Assembly (NCBI GenBank): GCA_033439265.1 | Contig: JAVTVX010000021.1 | Span: forward strand, 16,767,001 to 16,831,000 | Reading direction: 5' to 3' | DNA length: 64,000 bases | Origin: Dillenia suffruticosa | Lineage: Eukaryota; Streptophyta; Magnoliopsida; Dilleniales; Dilleniaceae | Notes under the pieces: generated by a model | The model's input: only the letters and a program-made list of their open reading frames with translations | Databases searched by the model: none | Told to the model about the DNA's origin: nothing | Made by a program: the position numbers and the translations under genes | Shown here: positions 18,014 to 31,045 of the stretch, in pieces | How positions within the stretch are numbered: the first letter of the stretch is position 1 | Layout: every line of letters starts with the position of its first letter

Positions 18014-18089
18014 ACAGGGAGTGTGCAGTCACAACTCACCACGAAAGAAAAAGGAGAGAGAGAGAGAGTGGGTGTATCACACAAGACAG

Positions 18090-19103
18090 TCTGGGTTTAT
18101 TCGATATGTGGAAGATGGGAGGGTGGCGGGTGGTAGGGACCATTCACATTCAACCCTCTCCTCCGTCTCCCACATTTTTCACTCGGCATTCACAACTCTT
18201 CTCCTCTTCTCTCCTCCTCACGCGATTATTTGGTTAGCTCAGCTGTACATTTCAATTTCCTACTAATCATGAATAATTAAAATCTCTAAATATTTCTCTC
18301 AATTTCGTGCTAATAAATAGTATTTTCCTTAATTGTTTCCTAATAACTCGGGCAATGTTGCTGAGTTTGCGGGATGTCAATTTAAGGTAATTTCTTTTTA
18401 AGATTTCAAGCTGTTGAAGAGATAATTTTCTTTTATTCTAATTAAATAAATTTGAATAATATTAAATGCATCAAATTTCACATAATAATCTATAATAGTA
18501 AAACATAAATTTAACTCGTTACTATTATTATTTGAGAAAATATTAGTAATATAAACATTCTGTATATTATTGTTAGAAAATAATATGGCATCTTAGGCGG
18601 CATATATTGAGTGGGGCCTATCTGCTTGTCGGTTGTAAAGTCCGGATCTCCCAAAATTCAAAACCATATTACACCTTTTCTTTTTTAATCACACATTTCA
18701 ATTCTTGAATTTAATACGTAAATTTGGGTTGTCCATTTCATTTAATATTGGTAGTGGGGCCGCATCGTTGGATAGAGCATGGGCAACGACGTGGGCTTGA
18801 CCAAATTTAGCTTCGGGCTAATCTAGGTGCCACGGACACCTGCGTTATGCCCTCTGGGACTTCCGCCCAGGTTTGCAACCCACATACTGAGTTTACGATG
18901 TTCATACCAGATTAATTATGTAACTCAAATATCAATTGATCTAAAATCAACCAAAAAAGAAAATAAAATAAAATAAAAACAGGGTTTGGGGGCTGGCCAG
19001 GACGGAGAATGTAACTGATTTTGGAAATAGTAGAATAGTAGTGATTTTTCTTTTTTAAATTTAATTTAATATATGTAATTATGAATTAACCACTGTTACA
19101 GTT
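18090..19103. other. Promoter-side and intergenic DNA
   Basis: AT-rich DNA upstream of the minus-strand small gene. A GC-richer patch at about 18750-18900 may be an old repeat but has no diagnostic ends. Nothing else recognised. Confidence 0.4.
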
Positions 19104-20990
19104 GAGAGAGAGAGAGAGATCTGCTGTGCTTATCGTTTCCTTGAAGAAAGAGTGCAGGCTAAGATTACCAACTGGGAAAGGATGCTTCTTAGCACAGCAG
19201 GAAGAGCCACCCTCATCAAATCTGTCACCTTTGCAATCCCAATTTATACTATGCAAACAACTTGGCTGCCGGAAGTTACCTGCAGAAGGCTGGATAAGAT
19301 GAGTCGAGATTTCTTGTGGGGGGACATGCCTAACAGAAGGAAAATTCACCCTATCAACTGGTATCAAGTCCGCAAAAGAAAGAAAGAAGGTGGCTGTGGT
19401 CTAAGACGCTCCGGAGGAAACAATATTGCCCCCCTCTCTAAGCTTGCATGGAGAATAAATCATAATGACAACGCTCTTTGGTGTCTGAACCTTCTTGGTA
19501 AATATCTAAATCAAGAAAGCCTTCTCCAAGCTTGCAAGAAGCCCATCAGTTCTCCAGTCTGGAGGGGAATTATAAGGAGCAGGTTCTGCGACATGAAGGG
19601 TACCAAATAGAGAGTAGGTAATGGCCTTGATATAAACTTTTGGCAAGATCTTTAGGCAAGAAATGATAAGTTATTAGACCACGCTCTCATCCCTAAAGAT
19701 CAGATCCTCCTTAACACAAAAGTCAGCTCATTCATCACCAGCAAAAGGAAATAGGACATTGAAGAGCCGTCGAAGATCCTTTCCCGCCAAAAAAGTTGAA
19801 GAAGTTAGAGCCATCATCCTTCCCATGTGTAGAGAAGATAGAGACAGTTTCTTCTGGAAAGCCTCCCCAGATGGCACCTTCTCTGTGATCTCAGCTTACA
19901 GTCTGCTTTGCTCTGAAGATCCCCCTCAAAGTTGGAATTGGATTTGGAAAATTGTCTGCCCAGAAAGAGTCAGATTCTTTGTCTGGCTTGCTAGAAGAGG
20001 GAAAATCCTTACCAAATCTGAGAAAGTCAGAAGAAAGCTTTCAAGCGATCCCCTATGCCCTATCTGCAGAAGGGAAGAAGAATCCATTCTCCACCAACTG
20101 AGAGATTGCGGTTGGTGCAAAGAAGTCCTTTAATTGACAACTCCAAGCAAACAGAGGCTTAATTTAACTCCTCAGCAGCTTAATGGCTCAAATATAACAC
20201 CACCTATCACAAAGGCACTCATGACTGGCTTCCCATTTGGCACATTTGGAAGGCCAGATGTAAATTCGTGTTTGAAAATTCCACTCCAAATGCTAAGACC
20301 ACTGTTGTTCAATTTAAGCTTTTCTCCGCTAACATGGCTCTTGCTTATGTTCAAAGCTCCAAGCCCAAGCAGCCTCACCCCATTCTGGTAAGTCCCCCTC
20401 CTGTGGATTCAATTAAGCTCAACACTGATGGCTCCGTGAAGATTGCAACAGGAAAGGCAAGTGTAGGAGGGCTTTACAGAGATCACCATGGAAACTGGAT
20501 TCTTGGCTACACCATTACAATAGGCATCTCAGATAGCCTCTCTACTGAATTATGGGGCATTAGAGTAGGTTTGAAAATAGCCGGTGAAAAAGGCTACTCT
20601 AACATGATCATTGAATCAGATTCTGCCACTCTCATATCCCTCCTCAGCAAAGGTGTGACCTCCTCCCACCCTCTCTTTCCAACCATCAAGGACTGCAGAA
20701 ACCTCATCTCCTCCATTGCCTCTTTTAAGATTGCTCACACCTTCAGAGAAGGCAACAAGTGTGCTGATCACTTGGTGAACCTCACGTATTCAAATCCGCC
20801 AGGATTACTTACTCTCCAAGCCCACCCCCCAGCAGCCTTCGGCGTCCCCTGCATGAAGACATACTGGGCATCCCCTCGATGAGGATTTAGTTTTTTCTTG
20901 TTGAGCCTTGGCCGGAGTTTTGCTTGTTTTAGGCTTCTTATGTACCCACCAAAAAAAAAAAAGGCACCAGAGAGAGAGAGAACTGCTGTG
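19104..20990 (+). mobile_element. 5'-truncated L1-type LINE with RNase H, with target-site duplications
   Basis: The body is 19129-20962. It ends in a 12-base poly-A (20951-20962). It is flanked by GAGAGAGATCTGCTGTG (ending 19128) and GAGAGAGAACTGCTGTG (ending 20990), a target duplication of about 17-23 bases with one mismatch in the non-repetitive part. The remaining coding parts, in order, are the end of the reverse transcriptase and linker (MQAKITNWERMLLSTAGR, DFLWGDM), a zf-RVT zinc finger (CPICRREEESILHQLRDC) and an RNase H domain (LNTDGSVKIATGKASVGG, then ESDSAT and FREGNKCADHLV). The RNase H block (20268-20882) is open. The RT/zf-RVT part has several in-frame stops, such as the one after GTK at 19608 and after FWQDL. 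The endonuclease, ORF1 and most of the RT are absent, as is usual for 5'-truncated LINE insertions. Confidence 0.92.
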
Positions 20991-21831
20991 TGGGACTTCT
21001 TAAGGACGCAAGAAAATCTAGAAAAGACAATTCAATCATAGATTAGGTATGTAAGCGTGGGAACAAGATGATACATGAGTAATTCACTCCAATCACATAA
21101 TGTGCTATGATGTTAAAAAGAGAGGCAGCAAAGAATTTGGCCAGTCAGTGGTTGGTATCAGCTTTACTTTCAGATCTTTATGAAGATTTTTTTAGGATTT
21201 ACACTAGTAGGAAGAAGGAACTAGGTTTTAGTATCCCAAGTGTAAGATAAGTACATAGTAGTGCAAGGTTTTAAAAGGTGAAATCTTTCTCGGGCTAAAT
21301 ATAGCACAAATTATTCAACAATTTCATATTAAGTAGCAATTGGGGAACCCTTTCAATAAATTGATGTGATTGTTGTCTTGCATAGGCAAGAGAATCATCA
21401 CTGGCGCTTGTGCAAGACCATATAACAGTGCATGACATTTTGGCAGCAGATTTACAAGTGTTGGTGACAAGGACTTCTGGCCATTGCATTGCTTGAAGTA
21501 ACTACATCTTAAAAAGGGTCGAATGAGCAACTCAGCTTGTGTTTTGCACTCCCAACTTACAAGGCAATCTCTTTTCAAAGGTCAAAAAATTAGCTAGAAA
21601 TCACAAAAAAGAAAACAAGTAACTGGTGTTGAAAATAAACCTGTGTCCCACGTCGCAGTAACTCGAATTAAGGATGCTGAGCCAAATATCTTATTAAAAC
21701 AGAAGTTACACCCATTAGGAGGCTGAGCCACAAATATATTATATTGATGATAGTTTATATCAGAAACATAGTTTTCATAGATTCAATCAGGTACCATAAA
21801 AGAGATAATAGCATCAAGCTAAATAATACTA
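20991..21831. other. Intergenic, nothing recognised
   Basis: AT-rich DNA between the LINE and the decayed ligase gene. A minus-strand open stretch at 21295-21578 has no similarity I recognise, and it does not match the missing C-terminal part of the ligase. Confidence 0.4.
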
Positions 21832-24800
21832 CCATAATCTTGCAACCCAGCATCCACCTCTAGCTGGCTTGACAAGTAGTGTTTCACAGTGGAGCTTCAA
21901 GGTTAACTTATGCCAAATATTCTTTACTGCCCCTTTTAGCAAATCATCTTTTTTCCACACATCCTTACTAATGGTCGGTACTGCCACCTCCGATGGCTGT
22001 CATTCCCAGAAGATATAATGCTTTTAGTTACATAAAATTCAGATCAAGAAAACTCGAATGGCAAAATTATAAGGTTTTGTGATAGTGAAGAAGGTTCTAA
22101 AATACAAATTATGTTATCAGAGCCAATTCATTAAAAATATCAATTTACTCAAACTAGTCAAGAATGCAAAGGAATTAGTAATTAAATGAAAGTACAGAGT
22201 GGAAGGGTATGAAGAGGAAACTGCAGTCCCCAAGTCTTAGTTTCAAATTGACTAGATTCATAATTCATTCTCAAACACCCCGGTAAAAAAAATTATAATA
22301 ATGATGATGATAACAAGAATAAAATTTGTGAAAGTTTCAAATATGGACTATCTGCAGGAAATCAGTCCAAACCATGCTACATGGACTCCGTGCACAAGTT
22401 TCAAGCATGGACAGTACAAGAGATCTTGTGCGAGGTGTCAATACAAAATATTACATAATTTTATCTTGTGTTGGCACTTGGCAGTACACAAATAAAACTG
22501 ATAAAGCATAAAGTATATGCAAACTATGCCCTAAGAAAAAACACACAAACACACACCGATCCCTTCATAAATTGGTTTGAAGTTAAATTATGTATCCTAG
22601 CATTATAGATGTGATAGGATATCATAAACACGCAATGTTATGCGAAACAACCGCACATCACTAAGAGCAAGTGAGGTTGCAACTTTGTCCATACAAGTCA
22701 TGGAAGCTACCACACTAGGACCTTCAGTTCAAAATCCAAAAAGGTTCCAGGAGAGATTGAAGTGTGCCATCTTCACCAATGCCACCATGTACTATACATA
22801 AATAAAATAAACTTGTCAAGGAAATACATGTTTCCACCTCAAATTTTGTTACACTTGCAGAACTAGACCATAAACTTCTAATTAGTCAAGGAGGGAACAG
22901 GATGATCACCTGTTAGTTTTGATATTGAACAAGTACACTCTTTGCATCACCACTCCTATTTTAGCATCATTATTGAACTTTTAGATTTTGAAAATTGTAT
23001 TAGTTGTTAGCTCAATCCTTAGAATTAGAGTTTAATGACATAATTATTTTTTTAGACAAAAAACAAGAACATTGAGATGCATAAAGTCATTTCCGAGCTA
23101 TGATACCAAAATGCCACAATGCACTAGAGTTCAAGTAGAGGAGGAACAAAGAGAGGGAAAGGCAAAGAGAAGAAAAAGGATAGGAAGAATAAGCCAGGAT
23201 TTTTAGTAGAGAGAGAGAGAGAGTAGGTGTGTGGTGGGTCCACACTCTTAACAAAATTGGAATGTGGTCACTTTCCCATATTGATCAAGGAGAGGGATTC
23301 ACATTAATGCAACAAGCCATGGTCACAATAAAATGCAAGAATATGAACCAAGGGACTGATTTGAGATGATCCAAATTGAGGTTTTCCAGAAAGATATTCA
23401 ATAAACCAAGGTCACAACAAACCTACAAGCACTTTCATGGGCCAAACATCAGTATTAACATAGATATTGGTCTTAGCAGCCTATATTCAGACAGTGACAT
23501 CAAGTTAGTATCGAAGATGTGCACACTAGTTTGGATCTAGCATGAAATATTAGAAACACTTACCAAGATAGATAAGTGACTCGCTCTAGAACAATACCTA
23601 CGCTAGGAAACCAGGTAATGTTACAAATCCTTGTCTGCTCAGCTCCAGAGATGCGTCATACTATGAACGATTAAAAAAGAAAAAAAAAAAGAAGCAAATG
23701 TCAGTGGATTGAGAAAAGGAAAGAACAAGGAAAATAAATGTTTCAGGAAAATAGAGCATATTATCAAACCAAAGAGTGAAGACTTTCAAAGAAGTGAAAT
23801 AGTAATTTGTTTCACCCTGTCAAATGTTTGACGATATGTATTTGATCGAGGTCCAACAAAAGGAATGTTGTATTCTTCCAGCAGCTCCTGAAACATGACA
23901 ATCAATAAGCATTAACAAATGCAGCGGAGTACATTTACATGTTATGACTTCATATTACGACACCTGAATTCCACCATCCTCTCCAAAACAACCATGTATA
24001 ACAGGAAATACTATGTCCATGGTATGAGCTAGGTGCTTTGCAAAGTCAGCCAAAGACTGGAAACCTTGGGCAAGACTGTAAAAGATATTTTGATTAGCAA
24101 TATGACAACTTCCACCTGCAACTAAATTATGCATCTTAATTTATTTTCTCACCTATCAAGTTTAAAATCAAAATCAGCAGGGGTGTTTGAGTATACCAGT
24201 AAATGAAAAAACAAGGACATCTAAAAGAGGAAGTAAAACTGCAAAAAGATGGAACTAAACTACCGAAACAATCTCAAACACATGTAGGACACCCTCAAGG
24301 GGAAGAGTGGAAAAAGGATATATTTAGCTGTCCAAATTGGAACGAAAAGGAACATAGGACATTAAGTAACAAATGTATGCCCCAATAACAATCCACTTCG
24401 GTGATAAGCTCATACAAAACTAAATAAACAATATAATATCATGGAAAAATTAGAAAAAATTATATTATTCAAACTTGCTTATCACAAACAGCCCAACACC
24501 CAAAACAAAGAATTGCAAGAATAAAAGACATTGCCAGCACAGGGCCAATCTCACAAGACTTAAGATAAATCAGAGCCAGTATCCAAAGCCCTCAAAAGAA
24601 AGTACTTGAATTCACACAAGACAAATATTTTATTTGAAGATCAACCACATACAAACCTGGGCCGAAGAGATTGCATATGCATTCATATTGCTATCAATGT
24701 GGTAGCAGCTTATGTGTAATATGAAAGTTAAAACTCCAAAAATCAGATATTCCGAACCCGTATTATATTCACACCATTAAAACATTTTTCCTAGGAAAGC

Positions 24801-25314
24801 AAAATAATCACCAATTTATAAGGGAAAAAAAATCTCTTGTATGTGATCAATACTCCAAGATTTCCAAGAAACGCGTGTTGTATAATTTAAATCCTTTCTT
24901 TTTTCCCAAGAAAGAAAAGATAATTCTCACACTAACAAAGCAAAGTATTAGACATTCAAGATTTCCAAGAAGCACAAACTCAGTTTAAAAGTGTCAAAAT
25001 GACCTGTCTGTGATCAAGAACTGATCGTGCAGAATTCAAAGAAATTCCATACTCCGCGGATGAACCTCCACAAACAACACCAATTCGCAAAAACTCTTTC
25101 TCTCTCCTTCTCATCTTCAACGACTCGATCACGTATAATCGCGAACTATCTAACACCAGAACACTGTCTCCTCCACAACAAATTCTTCAATCTTGAATTG
25201 TTCTTCTAAATTACGAGTGAATTACAAGAAAACAAGCGATTTTGTAATATTTTTCCATCCTGAAGATCGATGACAGAGATTGGAAAAAGAGGAAGAGAGA
25301 GGAGAGGAGGCCAT
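21832..25314 (-). pseudogene. Decayed plant D-alanine-D-alanine ligase-like gene
   Basis: Exon pieces lie in the correct order on the minus strand. A possible transit-peptide start MASSPLSSSFSNL is at 25314. Then come LRIGVVCGGSSAEYGISLNS...SVLDHRQ (about 25010-25090), IDSNMNAYAISSAQ (24657-24708), VYSNTPADFDFKLD (24153-about 24197), LAQGFQSLADFAKHLA...FPVIHGCFGEDGGIQ (23964-24075), ELLEEYNIPFVGP (23816-23887), YDASLELSRQGFVTLPGFL (23602-23660) and, from the second ligase half, VPTISKDVWKKDDLL...LLVKPARGGC (21832-21992). Plant homologues are plastid-targeted double-domain ATP-grasp proteins of about 900 residues. Here about 450 residues between FVTLPGFL and VPTISKD are missing and so is the C-terminus. 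The acceptor before VYSNTPADF reads ACTG instead of an AG. The transit frame meets a stop, and the ATP-grasp motif GCSTGVARL is shortened to GCWVARL. Confidence 0.82.
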
Positions 25315-26187
25315 TGAATGAAATAGAAACTATTAGGGTTTTGAGAAAGAAAAGAGAAGGAGTGGAGGACTGAAGGTTTCATTGAGAACTGTGGAAGAGT
25401 GAGTGGAGATGGTGACTAGTTTTCGCCATTTTTTAAAAGAGACGAAAAATTAACTGGAACGGCATAGGGAGAGAGAGAGAGATGCGAGGATGGGAAATGA
25501 AGAGTTGAAGAGGAGAAACCGGGATGGAGGACTTCATAAAGGTGACATACGTAGGGGACTGACAAGACTTTCTATTTCTTTATTAACAATTTTAATAAAT
25601 TCAGATAAACATATTAGATTAATTAATAACCGGCAAATTTTCAAATAATTTCTAATGTTGTAATAATATATTTATAATAAATGACATATCTTATAAATTA
25701 TTTATTATGATATATTTTAAAATATCAGAACAGAACACAAAACATTATTTTATTTTAATTATTATAAATAATTAAATTGAAAAAAATTATATAATAAATT
25801 TATTTAAATAAATAAATTCAAATAAACATATTAGATAAATTAAAAGAAAAATAAATTATAATTATAATTATAAAATAAAATTCAAATTTATAAGTAATTT
25901 TTATTTTTAGAATAAAATAAATTGTGAATTTCTATTTTTAATACAATAAGAAAAAAATTAGGCGTGAGAGTCAAGAAAATCATTTAAGTTTATCAGGTAA
26001 TATCACAACAAAAAAAAAAAAAAAAAGGAAAAGGATTTGAAAAGTCGGTAATAAATACGAACTCTTGCCTCCCACGTTAGTCCCCAACGTATCATGACCT
26101 TTACAAAATCCTCCACCCCACTCTCTCCTCTGCAAGTCTTCATTTCCGATCCTCGCTTCTTTCTTTCTCTCTCTCTCATCCTCTTCA
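25315..26187. other. Shared upstream region of two divergent decayed genes
   Basis: Very AT-rich DNA (25560-25960) lies between the start regions of the minus-strand ligase pseudogene and the plus-strand MRL1 pseudogene. A CT/AG-rich leader flanks each side (25250-25510 and 26160-26230). This is what remains of a bidirectional intergenic promoter region. Confidence 0.4.
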
Positions 26188-29100
26188 ATGGAAACAACAC
26201 TCTCTCTTTCTCTTCCCCTCTTCCTCTCCTCTCTTTTCTTCTCGCCTTCGGTGACGAATCTAGTCATGCGTAGAAACAAATGCAAGGAACGTGCAATTTC
26301 GATTCAGTCCCTGAATCTGGTCATTAAGGCTTCGATGGATACCAATTTGGTTCTTGTTATTTGTCTCCGTCATCGCATTCTCTGCCCTGGCTTTTTTCCG
26401 CATGGACTTCGATTTCAGGAGAGAAAAAATCATCTCAGGTGATTCTCAATTTTATAATTTTCAGTAATTTTCTCGAAAATTTGTTTTGAAACAATTAAGT
26501 GAAGATTATTTGTAATTTTGAAATCGACTCAGAAATTATTGTTTCTATTGCTGAAATAATTCTGAATTTGGGGCTTCTGAATTTAGGGTTTTGTTGGCTT
26601 TGAAAATTGGGATTTTATTTTATGTTGTAATGCATTGATTCGGAGATTTGCACTTTCCTTGTTGATTTTTTTTTTTGGGACATTTGAATGATTAGTTTAC
26701 TACCTTTTGTCTTTTATACGTGTTTTTATTTTTAACTTAGGATTTCTTGATTTGAATTGATTGATATTTGTGCTTTTTTTTTTTTTTTTTTGTTAAGCAT
26801 TACTCACTTGACATTCTTTTTGGATAGTTGAATGAAAAGATCTCCATTTCCTTTCTCTGGAAATGAAAATTGTTCTTTTATGGCTAACTTTCTTAGGGGC
26901 CAAATTGCCCGAGAAATTTTGCTAGTCACTAACTGTTGCTGCACTTTTAGATTGACCATATGAAGTGTTCAAAGCATTTAAAGAATTCAGCAATTTATGT
27001 GTCATATCAAGTAGGTTAATGTTGCCGGACAAGAACCCCCTTAGATTGATATGGAATAAGATCCATCATCCCTCCCACTCCCTAAAACCATGCCGCCATT
27101 TCTATCAAAGAAACTATCAAAGAAAAAAAAAACACGTTACTGGAAGAAAAGCCCCAATGTGAATCATCTATTCCCTAGGTTTTAGGCGCTTCAACAATTG
27201 AATCACCTGAGGAAGGAAACAAAACCTCAAAATCAAGTTTCCCATTCTAGAAGTTCTGGAGATGTTGGAGTGAAATATGTTTGAAAGAGAGCATGTTGTA
27301 GATTGAGGAAATGCGAGGAAGTGATCATGCTTCTGGGAGTATCAAGGCCCCAGTGCAACTCTAGGAAACTGCTTCTATGCATGAGCAGGAAGTTGGAAAC
27401 TTACCTCAACAGAAGGCTACTTTGGTTTTTACCATTTCTGATGAATTTGCACATTTGAAAGAATCAGAAGTTGTGGGAACATCCCTGCCTTCTTATGTTC
27501 CCTTCAAGGGTGAAGTTGAATTCGAAAGTCATCACAGTGAACATGAGCTGGCTAACTTGAGAGTAGAAAATGCTTTTTCCGTTTATGCCGCTCCAAATGA
27601 TGCATCTCTAGATGTGGGTAAAGATAAGATGGTGAACTATGAACCTACTGCCAGCATTGCTTGTCAGATCTATGGCAACATTTTACAATAGTCTATCAGA
27701 GAAGGCTATGCACTTTTTATGAGACAAAGCAATTGCAATGCAGTCCATTGAAAATGGCAATGCTATAAAGAGTTCATCTTATAAGGCTTTGATTTTGGAA
27801 GCCAATAGCATCACTTCATTAAGGAAATATAATACAGTAAAAGGCACAGAACTTTCGGCAAAGAGTTTTCACCGTTCTGCAGATTCGGCTATTCCACATT
27901 CTCATAATTTTTCCCATAAATACATACTCACATGCAAATTGTCGTTTATTTAAATATATGTTGTATCCTTTGGCACTTGTAAAAGGTAGTAATCAATTCG
28001 GAGGTTGCTGGAGAACAAAGTCCTTTTGCTTGTCATAAAAAAAATATGTTCCCAGAAGGCAAGAATCAGGAAATAGCACAAATAGAATGAAACCTCAGGA
28101 CTGGTATTGGACTTCTTTGGGAATCCATTTACCAAATGGCATGCATGTCAGGAGCAAAAATCTTCCTTCAGCATACCTGAGTACTTAAATCGTTTGGTGA
28201 AATCTAGTAGGTAAAATTATTCTTTCATAATAATCCTGCAGTAATGTTGTTTTTCACCTAATATCCACTATTTGCTAAAGAAAAAATATGCAAATGATGC
28301 AATGCAAACATACTGGGGATTTTTCTCGTAAATTATATTTTCGTTTATTAGGAGCTCACAAGTTGTGAAGTTTTATTGTCATGCTTTTTTGTGATTTTGT
28401 CTGCCTGTTCTCTTAATTCTCTTGGGCCTGTTATCCAGTTATCATGAATTTTTCAGGTTAAATAATTGCATCGAATTGCTTGAAGAATTTAGGAGAATAA
28501 GTTTGTTGGACATGGATAGAGTATGGCTTTCATTTGCTTAGCTGTTAGTGTTGGTTTAGTGGAGTGCATTCTGCTGGGCTAAACAGATGTTCCATTGTCT
28601 CGGGTTTATCATGCAAGATTTTTTGAAAACTGCAGAAATCAAAACATCAAAGAAGCATTTTGCATCTGCCAGCCAATACGAGATCCAACTCTTAGCACAT
28701 TCAATATACTAATGACTGTCTGTGCACATTCTCAAGATTTAGAGCGTAAATTCCTCATGCATTGTTTGGGGTTTTGCAATTGCAATGTGAAGCATTTCAA
28801 CTTTATTAATAATTGTTCACTGAATTTTGTATTTTATTCATTTGGTGGCTTTCCAAATTCTACAACTTGCTTAGGAGGCTGGACTAAAGGTCGATTGTAA
28901 ACTATATACTACACTTATATCAACTGGTGCCAAGAGTGGAAAAGATGATGCAACGTTCGGAGTATCAGGATTTCCTTGATGTCTTTATTTTCTTGTACTA
29001 GGCATTGATGGAATCTTTTCTTCTTTTGATTTCATTGTGTCATCGCAGTTTGTTGTGGTACAAAGTTCTAGGAGTCAATGTGACTGTCATAGTTGTCATA

Positions 29101-31045
29101 TGGGAAGAAAAAATAAAAAGGAATTATTGTTATGTTGCTTACAACCTTGAATACAATGTCAATGATCAAATAAGTTAGTTAATTGAAATTACTTGCGGTA
29201 GATTCTCTGCATATAACCATAGAATCCCATATTAATTGGTTTTAATGTGTTGTTTTGTCAATAGGTTTTTCACAAAATGTAAATGCTAAATTGGAACCTA
29301 ATGTTCATACATATGGTGCGCTTATTGATGGTTGTGCAAGAGCTGGGCAAGTTGCTAAGGCAGCTGGTGCTTATGGAATAATGAGGTCCAAGGTATGACT
29401 CTTATCAAGATTTGTAGTATTATCATCATCATGCGTTTGACTTCTCAGAAAATAATGATGCTTTTCTTAGTTATCTCATTCTCGAATATGCTTTCACACT
29501 GATCCGGTGTTACATGCAGTAGAAGGTGAATCCAGACAAATTTTATTCAATGCTCTTATCACTGCTTGTGGCCAGTCAGAAGCAGTTGATCATGCTTTTG
29601 ATGTATTGTCCGAGATGAGGGCGGAGACTCAGTCTGTAGACCCTGATCACATCACTATTTGTGCTTTAATAAGGGCATGCTCAAATGCTGGCCAGGTGAG
29701 GTTTTGTCTATGGTTTTTGTGAAGTTCAAGTGCATTGTTATTTAATTATTTATTTTTAATTCTCTATTGTTGCGTCTCCCATCTGCTTTGTTGTTGGGTA
29801 GAATATAGCCATTAAGTATGAAATTGAGTTTAGTTATTGGACCTAATATAAATATATGTACTCATCTGCTACCATTGGGAATTGATTCATTCAAACATGT
29901 AATTCGACACTATCCATATGAGTAGTCCACTATATTCACCATCCCCCTGGCCAAGATTTTCTTTTATTTCAAACATCAACACTTCTATTTTTTCTTCTTG
30001 TTTCCCCATACGCTCTAATCTTACCTCATAAAACTAAAGACCTAGTTTATTGACACGATCTATCACTACATACCCTCATAAAACTAATGATCCCACAGAC
30101 CTAATGCCACTCACTTGGTAGAAAATAAGCATCGTGGTCATGGTTCATATGAAACTAGAGCAACAACATTTGATAAAAGATTATGTCAAATAAATGTTGT
30201 GCCAGCTATTTATTTCTGCAAATGGATAAGTTTATTAACTAATTTTATGTATTTCTACAATTGTTGATCAATTAAGCCAAGCAATATGGCTTCTGCTAGA
30301 TAGATAGGGCATGAGAAGTGTACAAGATGATTAATGAATATAGCATCAAGGGCACCCCCGAGATATATACCGTAGCTGTTAACAGTTGCAGCCAGAGTGG
30401 TGACTGGGAGTTTGCACGTAATGTGTATGACGACATGACAAGAAAAGGAGTCGCAGTTGATGAGGTTTTACAGAATGTGAAATGCTTCACTCCATGTAAT
30501 AGAACATATATTACTGCGCCTTAAGCATCGGTTCTAGATATATACACAGGAAGAGACCCAGAAGTCATGATTAGATTGCTTGGTTCAATTTCTAAACTTC
30601 TAATTCACTGCAGTTTCAGCTTATTCCTGTGAAAATGCATCACTACTACAATTGATAATTCAAATCATTCAACTGTCAAATCGTTAAGGATTGTCTGAAA
30701 CATGTCATTGTGTCTCAATTAATTTTATCCTTGAAGATTTATCCTCTTGCATAGAAAATATAGGTAGCAGTGATTTAAGCAGTGAATACAAATAATTCAA
30801 ATCTCAATACATCTTTTGTTCACTTTTTGAACACTCCTTAGGATCTTGATATCTTTAATTCTTAAATGTTCTTTTGCAGTAATAGAATTATTCAAGTATC
30901 TGTTTTTTCATGCAAATGTTTCTTAGTGCTCTAATAGATGTTGAGGGGCATTCTGGAAAATTGGATTCTACCCTTGAAGTCTTGCAAGGAGCAAGGAATC
31001 AAGGAAATCATCACTTATAGCTCCTTAATGGGTGCGTGTGGCAAG
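26188..31045 (+). pseudogene. MRL1: Decayed, 3'-truncated MRL1-type PPR gene
   Basis: MRL1 is a chloroplast pentatricopeptide protein that stabilises rbcL mRNA. Recognisable exon pieces, in order, are: METTLSLSLPLFLSS and LNLVIKASMDTN (26188-26440), an acidic linker containing VVGTSLPSYVPF (27377-27690), LNNCIELLEEFRRISLLDMD (about 28460-28520), VYHARFFENCRNQNIKEAF to TVCAHSQDLE (28595-28745), EAGLKVDCKLYTTLIS (about 28875-28965), LEPNVHTYGALIDGCARAGQ (29270-29394), LFNALITACGQSEAVDHAFD (29516-29695), EVYKMINEYSIKGTPEIYTV (30312-30462) and ALIDVEGHSGKLDSTLEVLQ (about 30930-31045). Breaks include a frame change after the N-terminal MDTN region (the VSVIAFSALAFF span reads in another frame), another before LFNALIT and one in GARNQGI/KEIITYSSLMG. 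Everything C-terminal to SSLMGACGK, more than 400 residues in Arabidopsis, is absent. Repeats that survive keep strong PPR wording, so decay looks recent. Confidence 0.85.

Noticed and set aside
18750-18900. GC-richer patch considered as a SINE or tRNA gene
   Set aside because: No convincing A-box/B-box pair, no poly-A and no flanking duplication could be found.
21295-21578. Minus-strand open stretch near the ligase pseudogene, considered as its C-terminal exon
   Set aside because: It does not match the expected ligase C-terminal wording (such as the VNTVPGMTPSTVL region) and no linking splice sites were found.
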